DNA of 41,957 nucleotides from Spirogloea muscicola (GCA_009602725.1 WELB01000138.1:343025-384981); one strand, 5' to 3'. Shown: positions 31,291 to 41,957, counted from the first letter of the stretch. Translations and numbers: made by a program. Notes: a model not told the origin generated them from the letters alone.

Positions 31291-31700
31291 TAGTAAAAAG
31301 AAGAAAGTGCTCGCCCATAGAGGATAGGGGCTGGAAAAGCCAGCCCAAAAAAGAATGAACAGAGTACGAGAAGGGGGCCAGGGGAAAAGCTCGCCCATAG
31401 AAGAGAGGGGCTGGCAGAAGCCAGCCAAAAAAGAATGGACAAAATCCAAAGAGCTACAGGAGAATCACTCAGTAACCAGGGGAAGCGCTAAGAAAAGAAG
31501 AAAGTGCTCGCCCGTTGAGAATAGGGGCTGGAAAAGCTAGCCCAAAAAAGAATAAACAGAGTACGAGAAGGGGGCCAGGGGAAGCGCTAAGTAAAACAAG
31601 CACACCAAGGAAAAAAAGCAGCTACGAATCACTCAGTAACCTCTGCTAAGCAGCTGCAGTTCAGAGATGCTAGGCTCCTGGAAGTGGGTCCCCTGGAAGT
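31291..31700 (-). mobile_element. A1 copy with an inserted A2 tail, plus a second A1 tail
   Basis: The - strand gives GTHFQEPSISELQLLSRGY-type C-terminal coding and an A1 UTR with hairpin and CTCAACGGGCGAGCACTTTC (31498-31700). Reading toward lower coordinates, another A1 UTR (31300-31500) is split by an A2 tail at 31387-31475. Confidence 0.75.
31387..31475 (-). mobile_element. 89-bp tail-only A2 insertion flanked by CCAGGGGAA repeats
   Basis: CCAGGGGAA at 31378-31386 and 31476-31484 brackets an insert reading on the - strand from TTACTGAGTGATTC through TTTTGTCCATTC and hairpin GGCTGGC-TTCT-GCCAGCC to CTATGGGCGAGCTT. The host word is the A1 UTR segment GCGCTTCCCCTGGCCCCC, intact in other copies. 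Confidence 0.85.
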
Positions 31701-32222
31701 AACAAGGGCAAAGCCACGGCAGCGGGCCGCACGGGGGGGTGGTGGGGGCGGCCCCCCCGCCGACGTCAGCGCCGCCCCCCTCGGATGGAAAATCCGATCG
31801 TAGCCGCGGGGATGCTGGCGGCAGGGGTCGATCGGGATCCCGGCCAAGCCCCCCCATCCCCGAGCCCCGCCGCAGAGCTCACGTGGCGGCGCTAGGTATC
31901 GACACGTGGTAAGGACCCCCGTGGGCGCGCTGGATCGTCGGGCGGGCTCGTCGGGCGCCTCCGGCCGTGGGGGGGGTGTTGTCTGGCGCGGGTCGCCCCG
32001 CTCCGCCTCCCGGCGACCGCCCTCGCCTGCGGCGGCAGCGGCGGCGGCGGCGGCGGCGGCGGAGGAGGAGCATGAGACGCTGGCGGCGCCCAGCGGCCCC
32101 GTGACGCCGCCGCCGTTCCTGGCCCTGCCCGCCGACTTCAGCCGGGACCTGGCAGACGAGGCGCCGGCAACAAGGGCGGCGCCGTCGTCGCCGGCGAGCT
32201 GACGCTGGCGTCCGCGGAGCGG
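31701..32222. other. Very GC-rich stretch left of the second N
   Basis: Strongly GC rich with (CGG)-type runs near 32040-32070. A + strand frame (31906-32202) includes VTPPPFLALPADFSRDLADE. Another + frame just before the N reads GGAVVAGELTLASAER. Either could be 5' coding sequence of the histidine kinase gene, but the N at 32223 and a stop at 32200 prevent a sound join. Confidence 0.35.
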
Positions 32223-32223
32223 N
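32223..32223. other. Single N at the 5' edge of the histidine kinase gene
   Basis: One N inside GC-rich, apparently coding DNA. As at 19847, the gene model to its right cannot be continued across it in frame. Confidence 0.8.
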
Positions 32224-35200
32224 CACGACGATGGCGGCCCGGGCGATGGCGCCACCGGGCAGCTGGCCAGAGCCACGGCGGCCGCGGACGCCGTGGCGGC
32301 TGCGGCGGACTCGGCGGCGGCGGCGGAGGAGGACGGAGACTACGCCGCTTTCCGCGGCGACGGTGGCGACGGCGGCTGCGACGAGCCCTTCGGGCGGCCG
32401 CTGGGCGGGCCCGACCGCTGGCAGCAGCAGAGCGCGGCGCTGGCGGCGCAGCTGCTGCGCAACCAGGAGCTCAACGCCGCGCTACGCCAGCAGCTCGCGC
32501 AGGTGATCCACTCGTCATTCTCCATTTTGCCACAATCTCGGATCGCAATCCTGCTGCTGCAGCGCTGCCGCCGTCTCTTGGATTTCGGGCGCAGCGCAGC
32601 GGCGCCCCCCAGAGAATGGAGTGTGTTACTGATTGAAGAAGGACCAGATCTATTAGATAATGGAAGGGTGAGAGTGAGCAATACATAAGACAAAAGGTAA
32701 ATTAATGTAGGTATTTCTTTACGCTGTAAGTGAGTGCATGAAAAGAGAGCAATATATGGAGGGCCTGAGTGGCCAAGTACAGAAGCCAGAGGGCCTTGCA
32801 GCAGCATCGCATGCCGAGGCAATGGCTGACGACCGCCGGCACGGAGACCTCGGCCGTGTGCAGCTGGAGCAGGAGCGAAGCCTGCAGGCTGGCGCGGCGC
32901 CGACGCCGTCGCCGGCGCCGGCGGCGGCGGAGCCCAGCCAGGAGCACGCCTGCGGCTGGCGGACGCTCGCGCAGGACCTCAGCCGGCAGGTGCCTTCCCG
33001 CCGCCGATCAATCAATCGCCACTGTTGACGGCGCCGCCGCCGATTTCATACACCTCATATTCTCTTTGAGACACAGCACATATTCTTGCAAGCCCCCTAG
33101 TGGTGGGGCTACTGCCGCTGAGGCCCTCACTGACCACGGGGTTCGCGGCAGCTCGCGGAGGTCAAGAAGCACAGGGAGCTTCTGGAGAAGAGCGTCAAGG
33201 AGGAGCGCGGCATCAGGGGCATGGCTGCGGGCCAGGGCAGCCTCCTGCCAGGTCTGTGTGTGTTGTGCACGTCTGTTTCTCTGGGCGCACGTGGGCAGTG
33301 CATGGGAGTGTGTGCTAGTGAGAGCATGTTGCGGTAATGTGGGTGTGGGTGCGGCGCGCGGTCACGCCAGCACCGCCGGCACTCGTGTTCCCTGCCATTT
33401 CAGCCGCGACTGAATGGCCACTGTTCACCTGTTTCCTGTCAACACTTTCGGCACTCTGCACTACAGAGGAGGTTGCGGGCACAGCGGCGGCTGAGCCGCG
33501 CACAGCGGCGGCTGAGCCGCGCACAGCGGGCTCGGCGGCAGCCACGGAGTCCATGCTTGCGTCCTCGCTGCACCAGCTGCCGCTGGTGTTCAGTCAGTAC
33601 GACCGCGACTTGCGCTACACGTGAGTTTTCGACTATGTCACTGCTGCTGCACCAATCTTGCCTCTTATCCCCGGCTGCCGCCGATTCAATTGTGTCAGCA
33701 TCGCCAAGCAATCAGTCGTTTCATGTAGCTGATGAGGTACTGCGCTTGGAGAGCCTGTGCAGCTTCATCTACAATGCGCCTGCACGACACAAGCCAACGG
33801 TACGCCCTCATGTACCAAAGTTTTGGCTCCTGCCTCTGACTCATGCTGCCGCAACAATATAATTCAGCTGCCAGCCGGCAGCACAGAGGTTCAATGCCGT
33901 CGCTAATAGGGAACGGCGGCCACAGCCGGCAGCTCCCAGCAGGCGCTGAAACAGCTCCTTTTGCTGAATAGGCGCTGGCAGCAAGTAGCTACTTGATGTA
34001 TTATATGTTGACCTTAATGTTTCTTTTTAGCTTTATCTGATATCAATTGGAGTTGATGGTGAGCACAGGACATTGTGGGGAAGACAGACCGAGAGCTGCT
34101 GGGCGACACGCCGGGCCTGGCAGAGCTGGAGGCAATGAAGCGGCGCGTGCTGGCCACCGGCGCTCCGTGCCGTCAGGAGCACCGCCTGTTGTCGCCCGAC
34201 ATCGGCCTGCGTGTGTACATGGCCACGTGCGAGCCGCTGCGCAGTGCCGCCGGCGAAGTTGTTGGCGGCTCCTGCTGCTTCCTTGACATCACCGAGCAGG
34301 TCCGTCTGGCTGGCCGGCCGTGACCGCCACTGCCTTGTGGCCATTAGTCAAGGGAGGCAGCAGACCATTGAAAACTCCATCGTAGGAACGACTGCTGTTC
34401 ACCTTCACTTACTGTGAACCTTAAGTGCAGACGGTCAGCACGGAGCGCTTGGCAAAACTGCGCGAGGAGGTGGCGGTGCGCGAAGCCGCTGAGAAGGAGC
34501 TGCGCCGCTCCATTGAGCTCGCCGGTTGGTCGCATCGCATCCAGCTTTTTACTGGCAGCCCACAGCACAGCACTAGTCTTGTTGCTGCAGCTTGTGCTCC
34601 ATTGTACAGTGATTGACAAGCGGCCCGCTGCATTGGTGGCTGCTGGTGGGAGTGCAGACGAGGCGATTCGCACGAAGAACAGCTTTCTCGCGTTGATGTC
34701 ACACGAGATCCGGACACCACTGAATGGCGTGCTCGGTGAGATGCACCCCTGCTGCACGCTGTTTGGCAGCTCTACTAGTGTTCCCGCAGTTCCACTCTGG
34801 TATTCAGCTGTAGAACGACCGCTCAGCATGCTGCCACTGGCGTGGGCCGCCGCAGGCATGGCACAGGCGCTTGCAGCGGACGACCTTTCCCCGGAGCAGC
34901 GTGAGCTTGTGGATGCTCTGGTGTTCAGCGGAAACGTCCTGTTCGCCATCGTCTCCGACATTCTCGACCTCTCCAAAAGCGAAGCTGGTTCGATACCCTC
35001 CCCCCCTCTCTGGACTTGTCGAACCGCGCTGCGAGGCAATGAGCGGCGCCGGCTGAGTCTGGTGGTGGTTGCGACATCTCTTCACTGCGCAGGCGAGCTG
35101 AAGCTGGAGCGGCGGAACATGTCACCGCGCCGCGCTGTCAAGTATGTGCTGGACACAGCGCTGGCGGCAGCGCATGGGTCGGGCGTTGAGGTCCATGCGC

Positions 35201-38200
35201 ACGTCGCCGAGAACGTGCCCCTCCAGGTACTAAAATCCTTGTAACACAGAAGACCCGCAATGGTCGGCCGCAACATCTCCTCTTTCACAGCAGAGATCTA
35301 TATCGTTTTGACGGATGGTCATACTTTCGGAGCTCAACTTCCAGTTCCTCACGGCGTAGGTGATCATTGCCGAAGTGGTGGTTGTCATGGCCGCCTGGGC
35401 GTGCTGCAGGTGGTTGGGGACCCCATCCGCGTCAAGCAGATTCTAAGCAACGTGGTGCGCCTAGTGATCCGATCATTGAGAATGTTTGCAACCTGCACTT
35501 GTCCCGTATGATTCAGAGTCATACATTCATTACCTGATTGAGTAACTTGAGGCTTGTGTACCAGACCTGTTATGTTATTTTCGGCCTTCCACAAGCCAAT
35601 GCTACTAGATGTATCATATTGCGCAGCTTAGGCAATCAATTTTACAAAACAGCAGGGTGGATAGTTGCAGGTGCAGTCCCGTGAAACCACTTGATTTCGC
35701 AGTGCATCCATGACTGGTCTACATTGTATATAGAAGGAGCAAAGTTGCTGAAAGGTGGGCGCCTCGCAGGTCTTTAATGCTGTCAAGTTCACGAGGGAGG
35801 GCAGCGTGGACATCCGGCTGCGCACGCTGAGCAAAACTGGGGGACCGCCCGTGTCAGCAGGCTCCGGAGAGCTCTCGCTGCTCGTCACAAGCGCCGACGC
35901 GGCGGCCGCCGCCGTTGCCACAGGGGACGGCGTGACTCGGGCGGAGCAGCCGTCGGGTGCGGCCAAGCCGAGCGGCCTGGAGAGCCAGATGGAGTGGCTC
36001 CGGCTGCACAGCGCCGAGTCGTCACGCGCTGGTGCGGCACCACAGAAGACCCCCGCTGAGCCTCTGCAGGCTGGCGCCCGCGACAAAGTCAAGGCTGCCT
36101 GCCAGGAAGCGGGCCCGCCGGCAGCTGCTGCCACTATCAGCCAACCGGGCTTGCAGGACTCGCCAGTGGCGGTGCCAGCGGTGGCAGTGGCAGCAAAGGC
36201 AACAGCTGCTGCCTCTAATGACGGCGAGCGCAAGCGGCAGAAGAAGTCGCCGCTACGGAAGCGGCCGATAGGGGCAGCCAGGGAGGGTGCCGACGCTGCA
36301 GCCAGGGCAGTGACGCCGCTCGACCTCAATGCCGCAAGCGCCCTCCCGCCGCACGAGCCCGCTGCCAAGCAGGTGTGGCGAGCCAAATAGTAATAGCAGC
36401 CACATGACAGTATAATATGTTCTCATGATTTTGTGTCCAGTTCGCGCAGTACTGGTGCTATGTTGGTAGAGTGCTGTAAGAGACGCAGGTAAGGCCGCAT
36501 CCATCAGCAGAATGTGGAGTGGAGACCCACATGTTGGCAGTCATATATACTTAAGTAGGACTCAAGCTCCCTTCCTGCAGCAGGAGGCGGCAGCACTGGG
36601 AGTGGCAGCAGGGAGCGGGCCAGAGTGCGCTGGCAGTGGCGCCACGAGGCCGCCGCAGCCGGCGGCCGACATCTGGCTGCAGTTTGAGGTGGAGGACACA
36701 GGCATTGGTATGCTGCCGCCAGAACATCTCTACACAGCCATCTTGGCAGTTGGTGGCGGCTCTGGACATGGTTAAGAACAAGTCTTGGACAAAGATAAAA
36801 TGAGTGCAATGCTGCCGGACCTGCATTGCGGGGCCGCCCAAGACTGTGCAGGCGCTCTGTACCCACAGCCTGATGCGCGTGCATGCGTGCGGGCTATGAC
36901 AGGCATCCCAGCCGAGAACTTCCCGCAGCTTTTTGAGAAATTCTCAGTTGTGCACGGTAGCCGCACGCGTCAGTATGGAGGGGCTGGGATCGGGCTCGCC
37001 ATCTGCAAGCAGCTGGTGAGAGGCTACTTCTCCCAGCAATTTGCTGGCATTGTCATGCAATGGCCGGCATTCTTCAACAAACACAGCAATCTTCTACAAG
37101 TACAGCAGTCTTTAGGAGTGGTTGTGGAGTTGTCCACGTTGTTAGAGAGGCCATCAATGAGAGCAGAGCTTTGTGCTGCCACACATGAACAAGCTGTCTA
37201 GAACACTAGCAACTTAGCCCTTTGCTGCAAAGCATTGCTCTTGTTTGTGAGCACCTGAAAGGCCATCTCCTTGTGCTACTCTCACTGCTGTTGGCTGATA
37301 CTCTGTCAGGTGGAGTTAATGGGTGGCAAGATCTGGCTCAAAAGCAAGGTCGGCAAGGGGTCCACGTTCTACTTCACAGTACCATGCCAGCTGCTGCCAC
37401 CAGATGCGGCGACGGCAGCGGCAGCAGCAGGTGCCGCGGGCCGCAGTGAGGAGCCGGTTTCGGGGCTGTCCTCGGCGCCGCTTAGCTGCCTTTCCGGGAG
37501 CAGTAGCATCGGAAGCACTGGCAGCGGGAATTTGGTAATGAGCGCCATCCCTGGCCTGCGACGACTGCAGCAGTCTGTGCCAGGCGGACGGCTGCTGGTG
37601 CCGGCAGCGCCGCTGCCGCCATCACTGTATGCCCCACCTCCAGAGTTGCAAGGGGTTGCAGCGGCAGCAGCGCTAGCGGCGGCGACGGATGCTGGCAGGG
37701 ATGATCCAGGCAACGGCTGCAGCGGCAGCGGCTGCGGCGGGCCTGACAGCGGCGTAGATCGTGACAAGGGTGCGGGTTCAGTGCTGGGGAAGCGGCGCGA
37801 GTGGCTTGACCGCAAGCTGAGCCCGGCCGCGGCCCAGCTGGGTGATGCACTCCCGCAGCTTGCTGGAGGTGACAGCATCGGAGGCGGCAAGGGCGCCGAC
37901 CCAGGTGCCGCCGCCGAGGACGGTGCACCGCGGCTCAAGGGGGGCAGCCAGGCAGCACCTCCGCAAGCTCAGGCCAGCACAGTCACCAGGCTCAAAGCGC
38001 CTGAGAACAAGCGGCCACGCATTTTGCTAGCCGAAGACAACAAGGTGGGGTCCGTAATCACTCAAATGGGTTACAGTTAAGGTGTTTGCTTTGAGAGCTT
38101 GGAGCATGGAGTGTTGTCAAGAGCCACTGCAGCTTTGGTTGTGCCCGTGTGGCAGCCAGTCCTGACGCAAGCGCCAGCCGTAGCCTTGCTAATGCCGCGT

Positions 38201-38853
38201 CACTGGCGTGTGGTGGCCCCAGGTCAATGTTATGGTGGCTATGTCCATGCTCAAGCGCCTGGGCTTGCAGGCTGATGTGGCGGCAGATGGCCTCGAGGCT
38301 GTCCAGGCGCTGCGCACACGTGACTACGATCTGGTATGCTGCATCTGCCAGCAACAAAGAAACCCAAGCAGATAACTTACTAGATATCCTCCTCCAAGCT
38401 TACCCTTAGATAGTACAACAATACAATATGGCTCAGCCATGATGCTGAGCCATGTTGCAAAGCGACCAATCTAGCAATATTCAAGCTCATGGCGGTCGTC
38501 CACTCTGCATGCAGGTGCTCATGGACATCTGCATGCCTGCCATGGACGGGCTGGAGGTCACGCGACATGTGCGCAGCTACGAGGCGACTGGCAGCTGGGA
38601 CCCGTCGCTGCCGCCGCTTACTACAACCTCGTCGCCGCCGCCGCCGCCGCGGTTGCCCTCACCACCTTGCAGTTCTCCCGGCGAGAGCGGCAGTGTCCGT
38701 GGGCGGCTGCCGATTGTGGCAGTAACTGCGAACGCATTCCAAGAGTGCGTGAATCAGTGCGCTGCTCACGGCAAGGACGAGTTCATCTCAAAGCCCATCA
38801 CTTTCCGCAAGCTCTCTGATGTTCTCGGGCACTACCTCAACAAGGTGCCTTGA
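32224..38853 (+). CDS. Hybrid sensor histidine kinase (PAS-HisKA-HATPase-REC), 17 exons, 5'-incomplete
   Basis: A two-component kinase that autophosphorylates a histidine and passes the phosphate to its own receiver. Exons: 32224-32502, 32864-32989, 33152-33251, 33467-33620, 33763-33799, 34069-34299, 34431-34524, 34658-34735, 34856-34987, 35093-35226, 35410-35454, 35770-36372, 36581-36707, 36903-37015, 37310-38044, 38223-38333, 38515-38853. All are GT-AG and in phase, giving 1145 residues after the N. An Ala-rich start is followed by a PAS domain (about 205-309; [23 protein letters not shown]), a coiled coil, the H-box [18 protein letters not shown] (His356), the N-box QILSNVVFNAVKF, and G1 [10 protein letters not shown]- and G2-boxes [10 protein letters not shown] and [13 protein letters not shown] follow, then GKGSTFYF. 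The receiver begins RILLAEDNK, has Asp1037 in [11 protein letters not shown] and Lys in FISKP. About 200 low-complexity residues lie between N- and G1-boxes, and a Pro/Ser insertion lies inside the receiver. No membrane segment is seen. The signal is unknown. Confidence 0.92.
33478..33520 (+). repeat. 21-bp tandem duplication in a kinase exon
   Basis: GCACAGCGGCGGCTGAGCCGC occurs twice in tandem with a partial third copy. It adds in-frame A-E-P-R-T-A repeats between the coiled N-terminal region and the PAS domain. Confidence 0.75.
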
Positions 38854-40600
38854 ACAGCAGATTTTAGGTTGCCAACTCGCTGCACCTGCTGTTACTCTTG
38901 CCACTGTTTTGGCAACAAGTAGGCAGCATTGACTTGCTCCATTGAGAGCACATTCTTCCGGTGGATCACAACTCCACCCACCGGTGTCTCGATCTGATCA
39001 TCTCTTAGAAGTCTCTAGCTTGACGTAACTTTGACATTTCTTCTTGACATATATTCTGCCTCAGCAACATCGTTGTGGAAACAGAAAGTTGACATATCCT
39101 GGCCCGCATTTTGGAGATCCACATTCACGGGGGGCTGTCGGTCAAGCAGCACGAAGCTAGGTGCATGTCACTGACAAGTGTTGCCTCATTCAGTGGTTGC
39201 TCCTGGCCTTGGCGTCTAGGTTGGAAACACGTCATTCAGGTGCCCTTGTGGCAGTGGCAGTAGTGTAGCAGCGACATTCTAACCGTACTGCAGTCGACGG
39301 CTTCAGTGGCAAAGTTGAAAGCCCGACCATGTAGCTCACGAGTCCAAGTCTGACGAATATAAGATCGGCATGATGTTCCTGTATTGAGATGGCCCTTCTA
39401 CACCTGCTTAAGATACTTTGATGACCTGAAATGGCTTGCACATGTGCTGTGTGCTGCCAGTTCCTGCTCAGGTTCGCTGCTGTGTCACATTGCACGGCTT
39501 CTGGACTAGGGCATCATGCATCCCAGTTGGTCGAGCTGCTTGTGCACAGCAGATCACAGGCTTTTCTACTATGCAGGTGTGAAGCCACGACTCTGACAGC
39601 GCGGCCTGTTTGAGAATTTTTGGCAAGATATGACGAAAAATATCAGCCCCAGCAGCTGGTCCCTGCCCAGGAGCCGTAACGGCCAATCGTTGGTAGATTG
39701 TATACAGCTAAGGGCGCAAGATGTTGGCCATGGCTGGAGTTAGTGCCAGTCGCAGCAGCAGCTTGGACTGCAACTTTCACTCAGGTTCAAGCGGCTGCTT
39801 GTACCGAGGCGTCCTTTGCTGCTGCGAGCTTGAACCTGAGCTGTGGGCGGCAGCCAGGGGCCTGCTGCTCCGCCCATCCGATGACTGCACGGTGTTGGCT
39901 TGAGGTGGCAAACTGGCTATCACATGATGGCGCAGTCGGCTGGCTCGGCCCTCAGGCTCCTCGGTGGCTGCAAGCAGCGGCCCTGGTCTGGGCAGGAGCA
40001 GCGCAGGCCTGCAGCTGGAGGTTGTCAGAGATTCTTGTCCTTCGCCTGCATAGCAAGCCCAAACTGCAGCTCCGCGAACTACAGCAACACCTGCGACCTG
40101 TTGGCAACGATGCGGCTCATGCCGCCAGTCTTGTCGCGTCAAGTGTGCACCGCGCCGCTGTTGGGCACTCCAGCTGCAAGGCATGGCTGGGCCACTCAGG
40201 AAATTGGTCTCATGTACATGTGACAAGCGACTTGCTTAGGCCCCCACACTCGGAGCAGATTAACTCTGTAGCACTTATATTTGCCGTCCAGTATTTTGAC
40301 ATCATGTAACAGATTCTCCTTGCTCAACCGTGGTTCTTGACCAGGTTGACTTCAACTGCAGGTTATGTAAGTCTGTGCGTGTGCTTGTCTTTGTGCTTGC
40401 AACTCAACTCAGGGCCTCCATCACTTTATATACGCTAAGCACTTCTGCGTGGTGAGGGAGTCCAGCACCTTGATTTGCAAGCAAATGCATGCTCACAAGC
40501 CTCACAGACAAACAGCGTCGGAATCAAGTTTTGGCTCCACTGAGCGGCCAGCTCGTCAAGATCCAGGCATCGCCCAAGTTCCGAGTTCACCATCACTGGA
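38854..40600. other. Intergenic region without a supportable gene
   Basis: After the kinase stop, 38854-39690 shows only short frames. At 39698-40309 both strands are open for 100-200 codons, and one frame (about 39721-39903) reads like coding sequence (CELEPELWAAARGLLLRPSD), but no family, start or splice model can be supported. Confidence 0.3.
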
Positions 40601-40850
40601 CCTTGTACAGCGCGGTGTCCCGACGCTCCTAGAGGGAGCAGGCCAATATCGACATGGCAGGCTCTATCGCCCAGGTGTATCGCATGCGCCTGTCAGTAGC
40701 GCTGCAGCAGTCAATGGCACCACGCTGCATCTGTGCTGGTCGCGCTTCGGCTGCAGCCTCTGGCTTTAGACAGGAGAAAGGGCTCGCCCATTGAGGATAG
40801 GGGCTGGAAAAGCCAGCTCAAAATAGAATGATCAAAGTATGAGAAGGAAG
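40601..40850. mobile_element. Retrotransposon C-terminus (+) cut by an antisense A1 tail
   Basis: The + strand frame AGSIAQVYRMRLSVALQQSM ... SAAASGFRQ is interrupted at about 40777 by an A1 tail on the - strand (CTCGCCCATTGAGGATAGGG, GGCTGGAAAAGCCAGC). The paralogous copy at 30.38-30.57 kb is cut at the same codon by an A2 tail. Confidence 0.75.
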
Positions 40851-41232
40851 AATTTCGTGTATTTGAAACAAACGTAAGCCAAATGGCCAAGTACAAAGGC
40901 AAGCACATCTAAAGATCTACATAAAATACAGCAGATTGACCCGCTCAGTAACCACGGGTCAAAACATGAAGGTCGCTAATTGATGCATGAATACTAGATG
41001 CCAGAAACGAAGCCCTTCTGCCACCAACTAGAGCTCGCCAGCTTTCTGGTGCAAGGCACTAGCTTGAGCACGCTGCAAACAGGCCGAAACTTGTCGTCGC
41101 ATGAGCGACAGATATGCAGCTGGCAAGCCCATCTCAGCTGGAAACACATCTGCACGTCGAGTGTAGCCTAGATTGGCAATGTTTGGAAGGTGAGTGTGGA
41201 AACGAGGACTCAGACAGCCAAAGATGTCGATT
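40851..41232 (-). mobile_element. Family B 3' piece, uninterrupted copy
   Basis: 382 bp, nearly identical to 23669-24251 without its insertion. The - strand encodes YLSLMRRQVSACLQRAQASA and a 1-nt deletion within AGRAL. It then encodes the SISDL...LTRGY-stop equivalent, a UTR with GCTGTATTTTATG (the intact insertion site) and GGCCATTTGGC, and the terminus ACACGAAATT. Confidence 0.8.
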
Positions 41233-41249
41233 GCCGCTGGCAGGAGCTG

Positions 41250-41575
41250 CCACCGCCCACTGGGCCAGGGGAAGCGCTAAGGAAACAAGCACAAAAAGAA
41301 AAAAAACAGCTACAAATCACCGAGTAACCCCTGCTAAGCAGCCGCAGATCAGAGAAGCGAGGCTCCTGGAAGTGGGTCCCCTGGCCAGAGCCAGAGGCAG
41401 CATCGAGGGCTCTGCCGGCACGCAGGTGCAGCGCGCGGGCCATAGACCTCTGCATTGTCCATTTATTTTGGGTTGGCTTTGGCAGCCCCTCTTCTTTATG
41501 GGCGGGCACTTTCTGCAGCGAGACGGCCACGCGCATGAGGTACACCTGCGCGAGCGACCGGCTGCAGGATAAAAG
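41250..41575 (-). mobile_element. A1 C-terminal copy carrying an in-frame tail insertion
   Basis: On the - strand the frame reads SLAQVYLMRVAVSLQ, 21 inserted codons, then QRSMARALHLRAGRALDAAS ... LRLLSRGY-stop near 41328. Beyond the stop only the first part of the A1 UTR (GCGCTTCCCCTGG) remains. Confidence 0.8.
41455..41511 (+). mobile_element. 57-bp tail-only A2 insertion flanked by TCTGCA repeats
   Basis: TCTGCA at 41449-41454 and 41512-41517 brackets TTGTCCATTTATTTTG, the hairpin GGGTTGGC-TTT-GGCAGCCC and ATGGGCGGGCACTT. The copy at 23.57 kb shows the empty site GACCTCTGCAGCGAGAC. Insert plus repeat is 63 nt, so the host frame stays open. Confidence 0.88.
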
Positions 41576-41719
41576 CGGCGGGCGCAAAGTAACGGAAATA
41601 CTCGGACCACCCGGTGGGAGACGAGTTCGACCACTGGCAGTCGACGTGAGCGGAGCCTTTGGCACGAAATGGCTTGACTTGCCTTGCGCGGGTGCAGCGG
41701 CCCGCCGCCTCGGGGGGGA

Positions 41720-41957
41720 AGCGTGTATATCAAGAGATGGGGAGGCCATGTGTGGCCAAGTACAAAAGGCAAGCACATTGGACAAATGTACGTCACCTGC
41801 TGCTAAGCTGACCCGCTCAGTAACCACGAGTCAGCACATAGAGGTCGCTAGCTGACGCTCGAATACCGGACGGCAATTGACTAGCTCTTGTGCCAGCAGC
41901 TAAGGCTCGACCAGCTTTCTGATGCAGAGCATACGCCTGAGCTCGTTGCAGACAGGT
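41720..41957 (-). mobile_element. Family B copy with an open frame, running off the window
   Basis: Coding on the - strand from the window edge to the stop at 41819-41817: TCLQRAQAYALHQKAGRALA ... SASDLYVLTRGY, with no stop or frameshift. This is the best-preserved family B protein end here. The UTR (41816-41720) has GGCCACACATGGCC in the terminal palindrome position. Confidence 0.75.

Noticed and set aside
23300-31700. CRISPR-like array from many short similar repeats
   Set aside because: Spacing is irregular, both strands are used, and the repeats are explained as retrotransposon 3' ends with direct-repeat-bounded insertions. The host is eukaryotic.
31629-32276. 215-aa - strand frame across the second N
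   Set aside because: It is low-complexity GC shadow sequence, reads across the N, and its end is the wrong-frame reading of an A1 retrotransposon terminus.

Overview
This is a mosaic eukaryotic window, most likely the GC-rich, intron-rich nuclear genome of a green alga. It carries plant-type CLASP, SUMO-E1 UBA2 and HINT3 genes plus a bacterial-style hybrid histidine kinase. Exons are short, introns are mostly GT-AG, and coding sequence is alanine/glycine/proline rich. I cannot name the species.

Layout. (1) 1-3092: an incomplete + strand gene for an acidic low-complexity protein with about ten W-G-x-F motifs and a DPF motif, resembling clathrin-adaptor ear ligands. (2) 3921-10363, - strand: a complete CLASP microtubule-associated protein, rebuilt here as 15 phase-consistent exons (1310 aa). 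(3) 11771-15986, + strand: a complete SUMO-activating enzyme subunit 2 of 11 exons (635 aa), including one GC-AG intron. CLASP and UBA2 are divergent around a 1.4 kb intergenic region. (4) 18124-19846, - strand: a HINT3-type histidine-triad gene of 7 exons whose 5' end is lost at a single N (19847). (5) 19848-22563: an AT-rich mitochondrial segment with a ccmB fragment, intact ccmC, a long ccmF reading frame, and a cob fragment split by a group I intron that has an antisense tRNA-Pro(UGG) inside it. (6) About 23.3-31.7 kb: a dense graveyard of 5'-truncated, nested non-LTR retrotransposon pieces. Only the C-terminal endonuclease-like region and 3' UTR of these elements are present. They share a C-terminus ending in L-(T/S)-R-G-Y and, in the main families, a 3' stem-loop followed by ATGGGCGAGC. 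(7) 32224-38853, + strand: a 17-exon hybrid histidine kinase (PAS-HisKA-HATPase-REC), 5'-incomplete at a second N (32223). (8) 38.9-42.0 kb: intergenic DNA, then more of the same retrotransposon families.

The clearest unusual signal is the retrotransposon 3'-end system. Five short insertions of 48-192 bp consist almost only of the 3' tail and are bounded by direct repeats of 4-9 bp. Several interrupt other copies of the same families. The tail ends without poly(A), and its hairpin arms differ between subfamilies while staying complementary. This suggests the last 50-60 nt are enough to be copied into DNA by a partner element.

A caution on structure: both genes that abut the N characters lose their 5' ends there. 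The 12.4 kb block between the Ns (mitochondrial DNA plus repeats) may therefore be a scaffold join rather than a true chromosomal arrangement.
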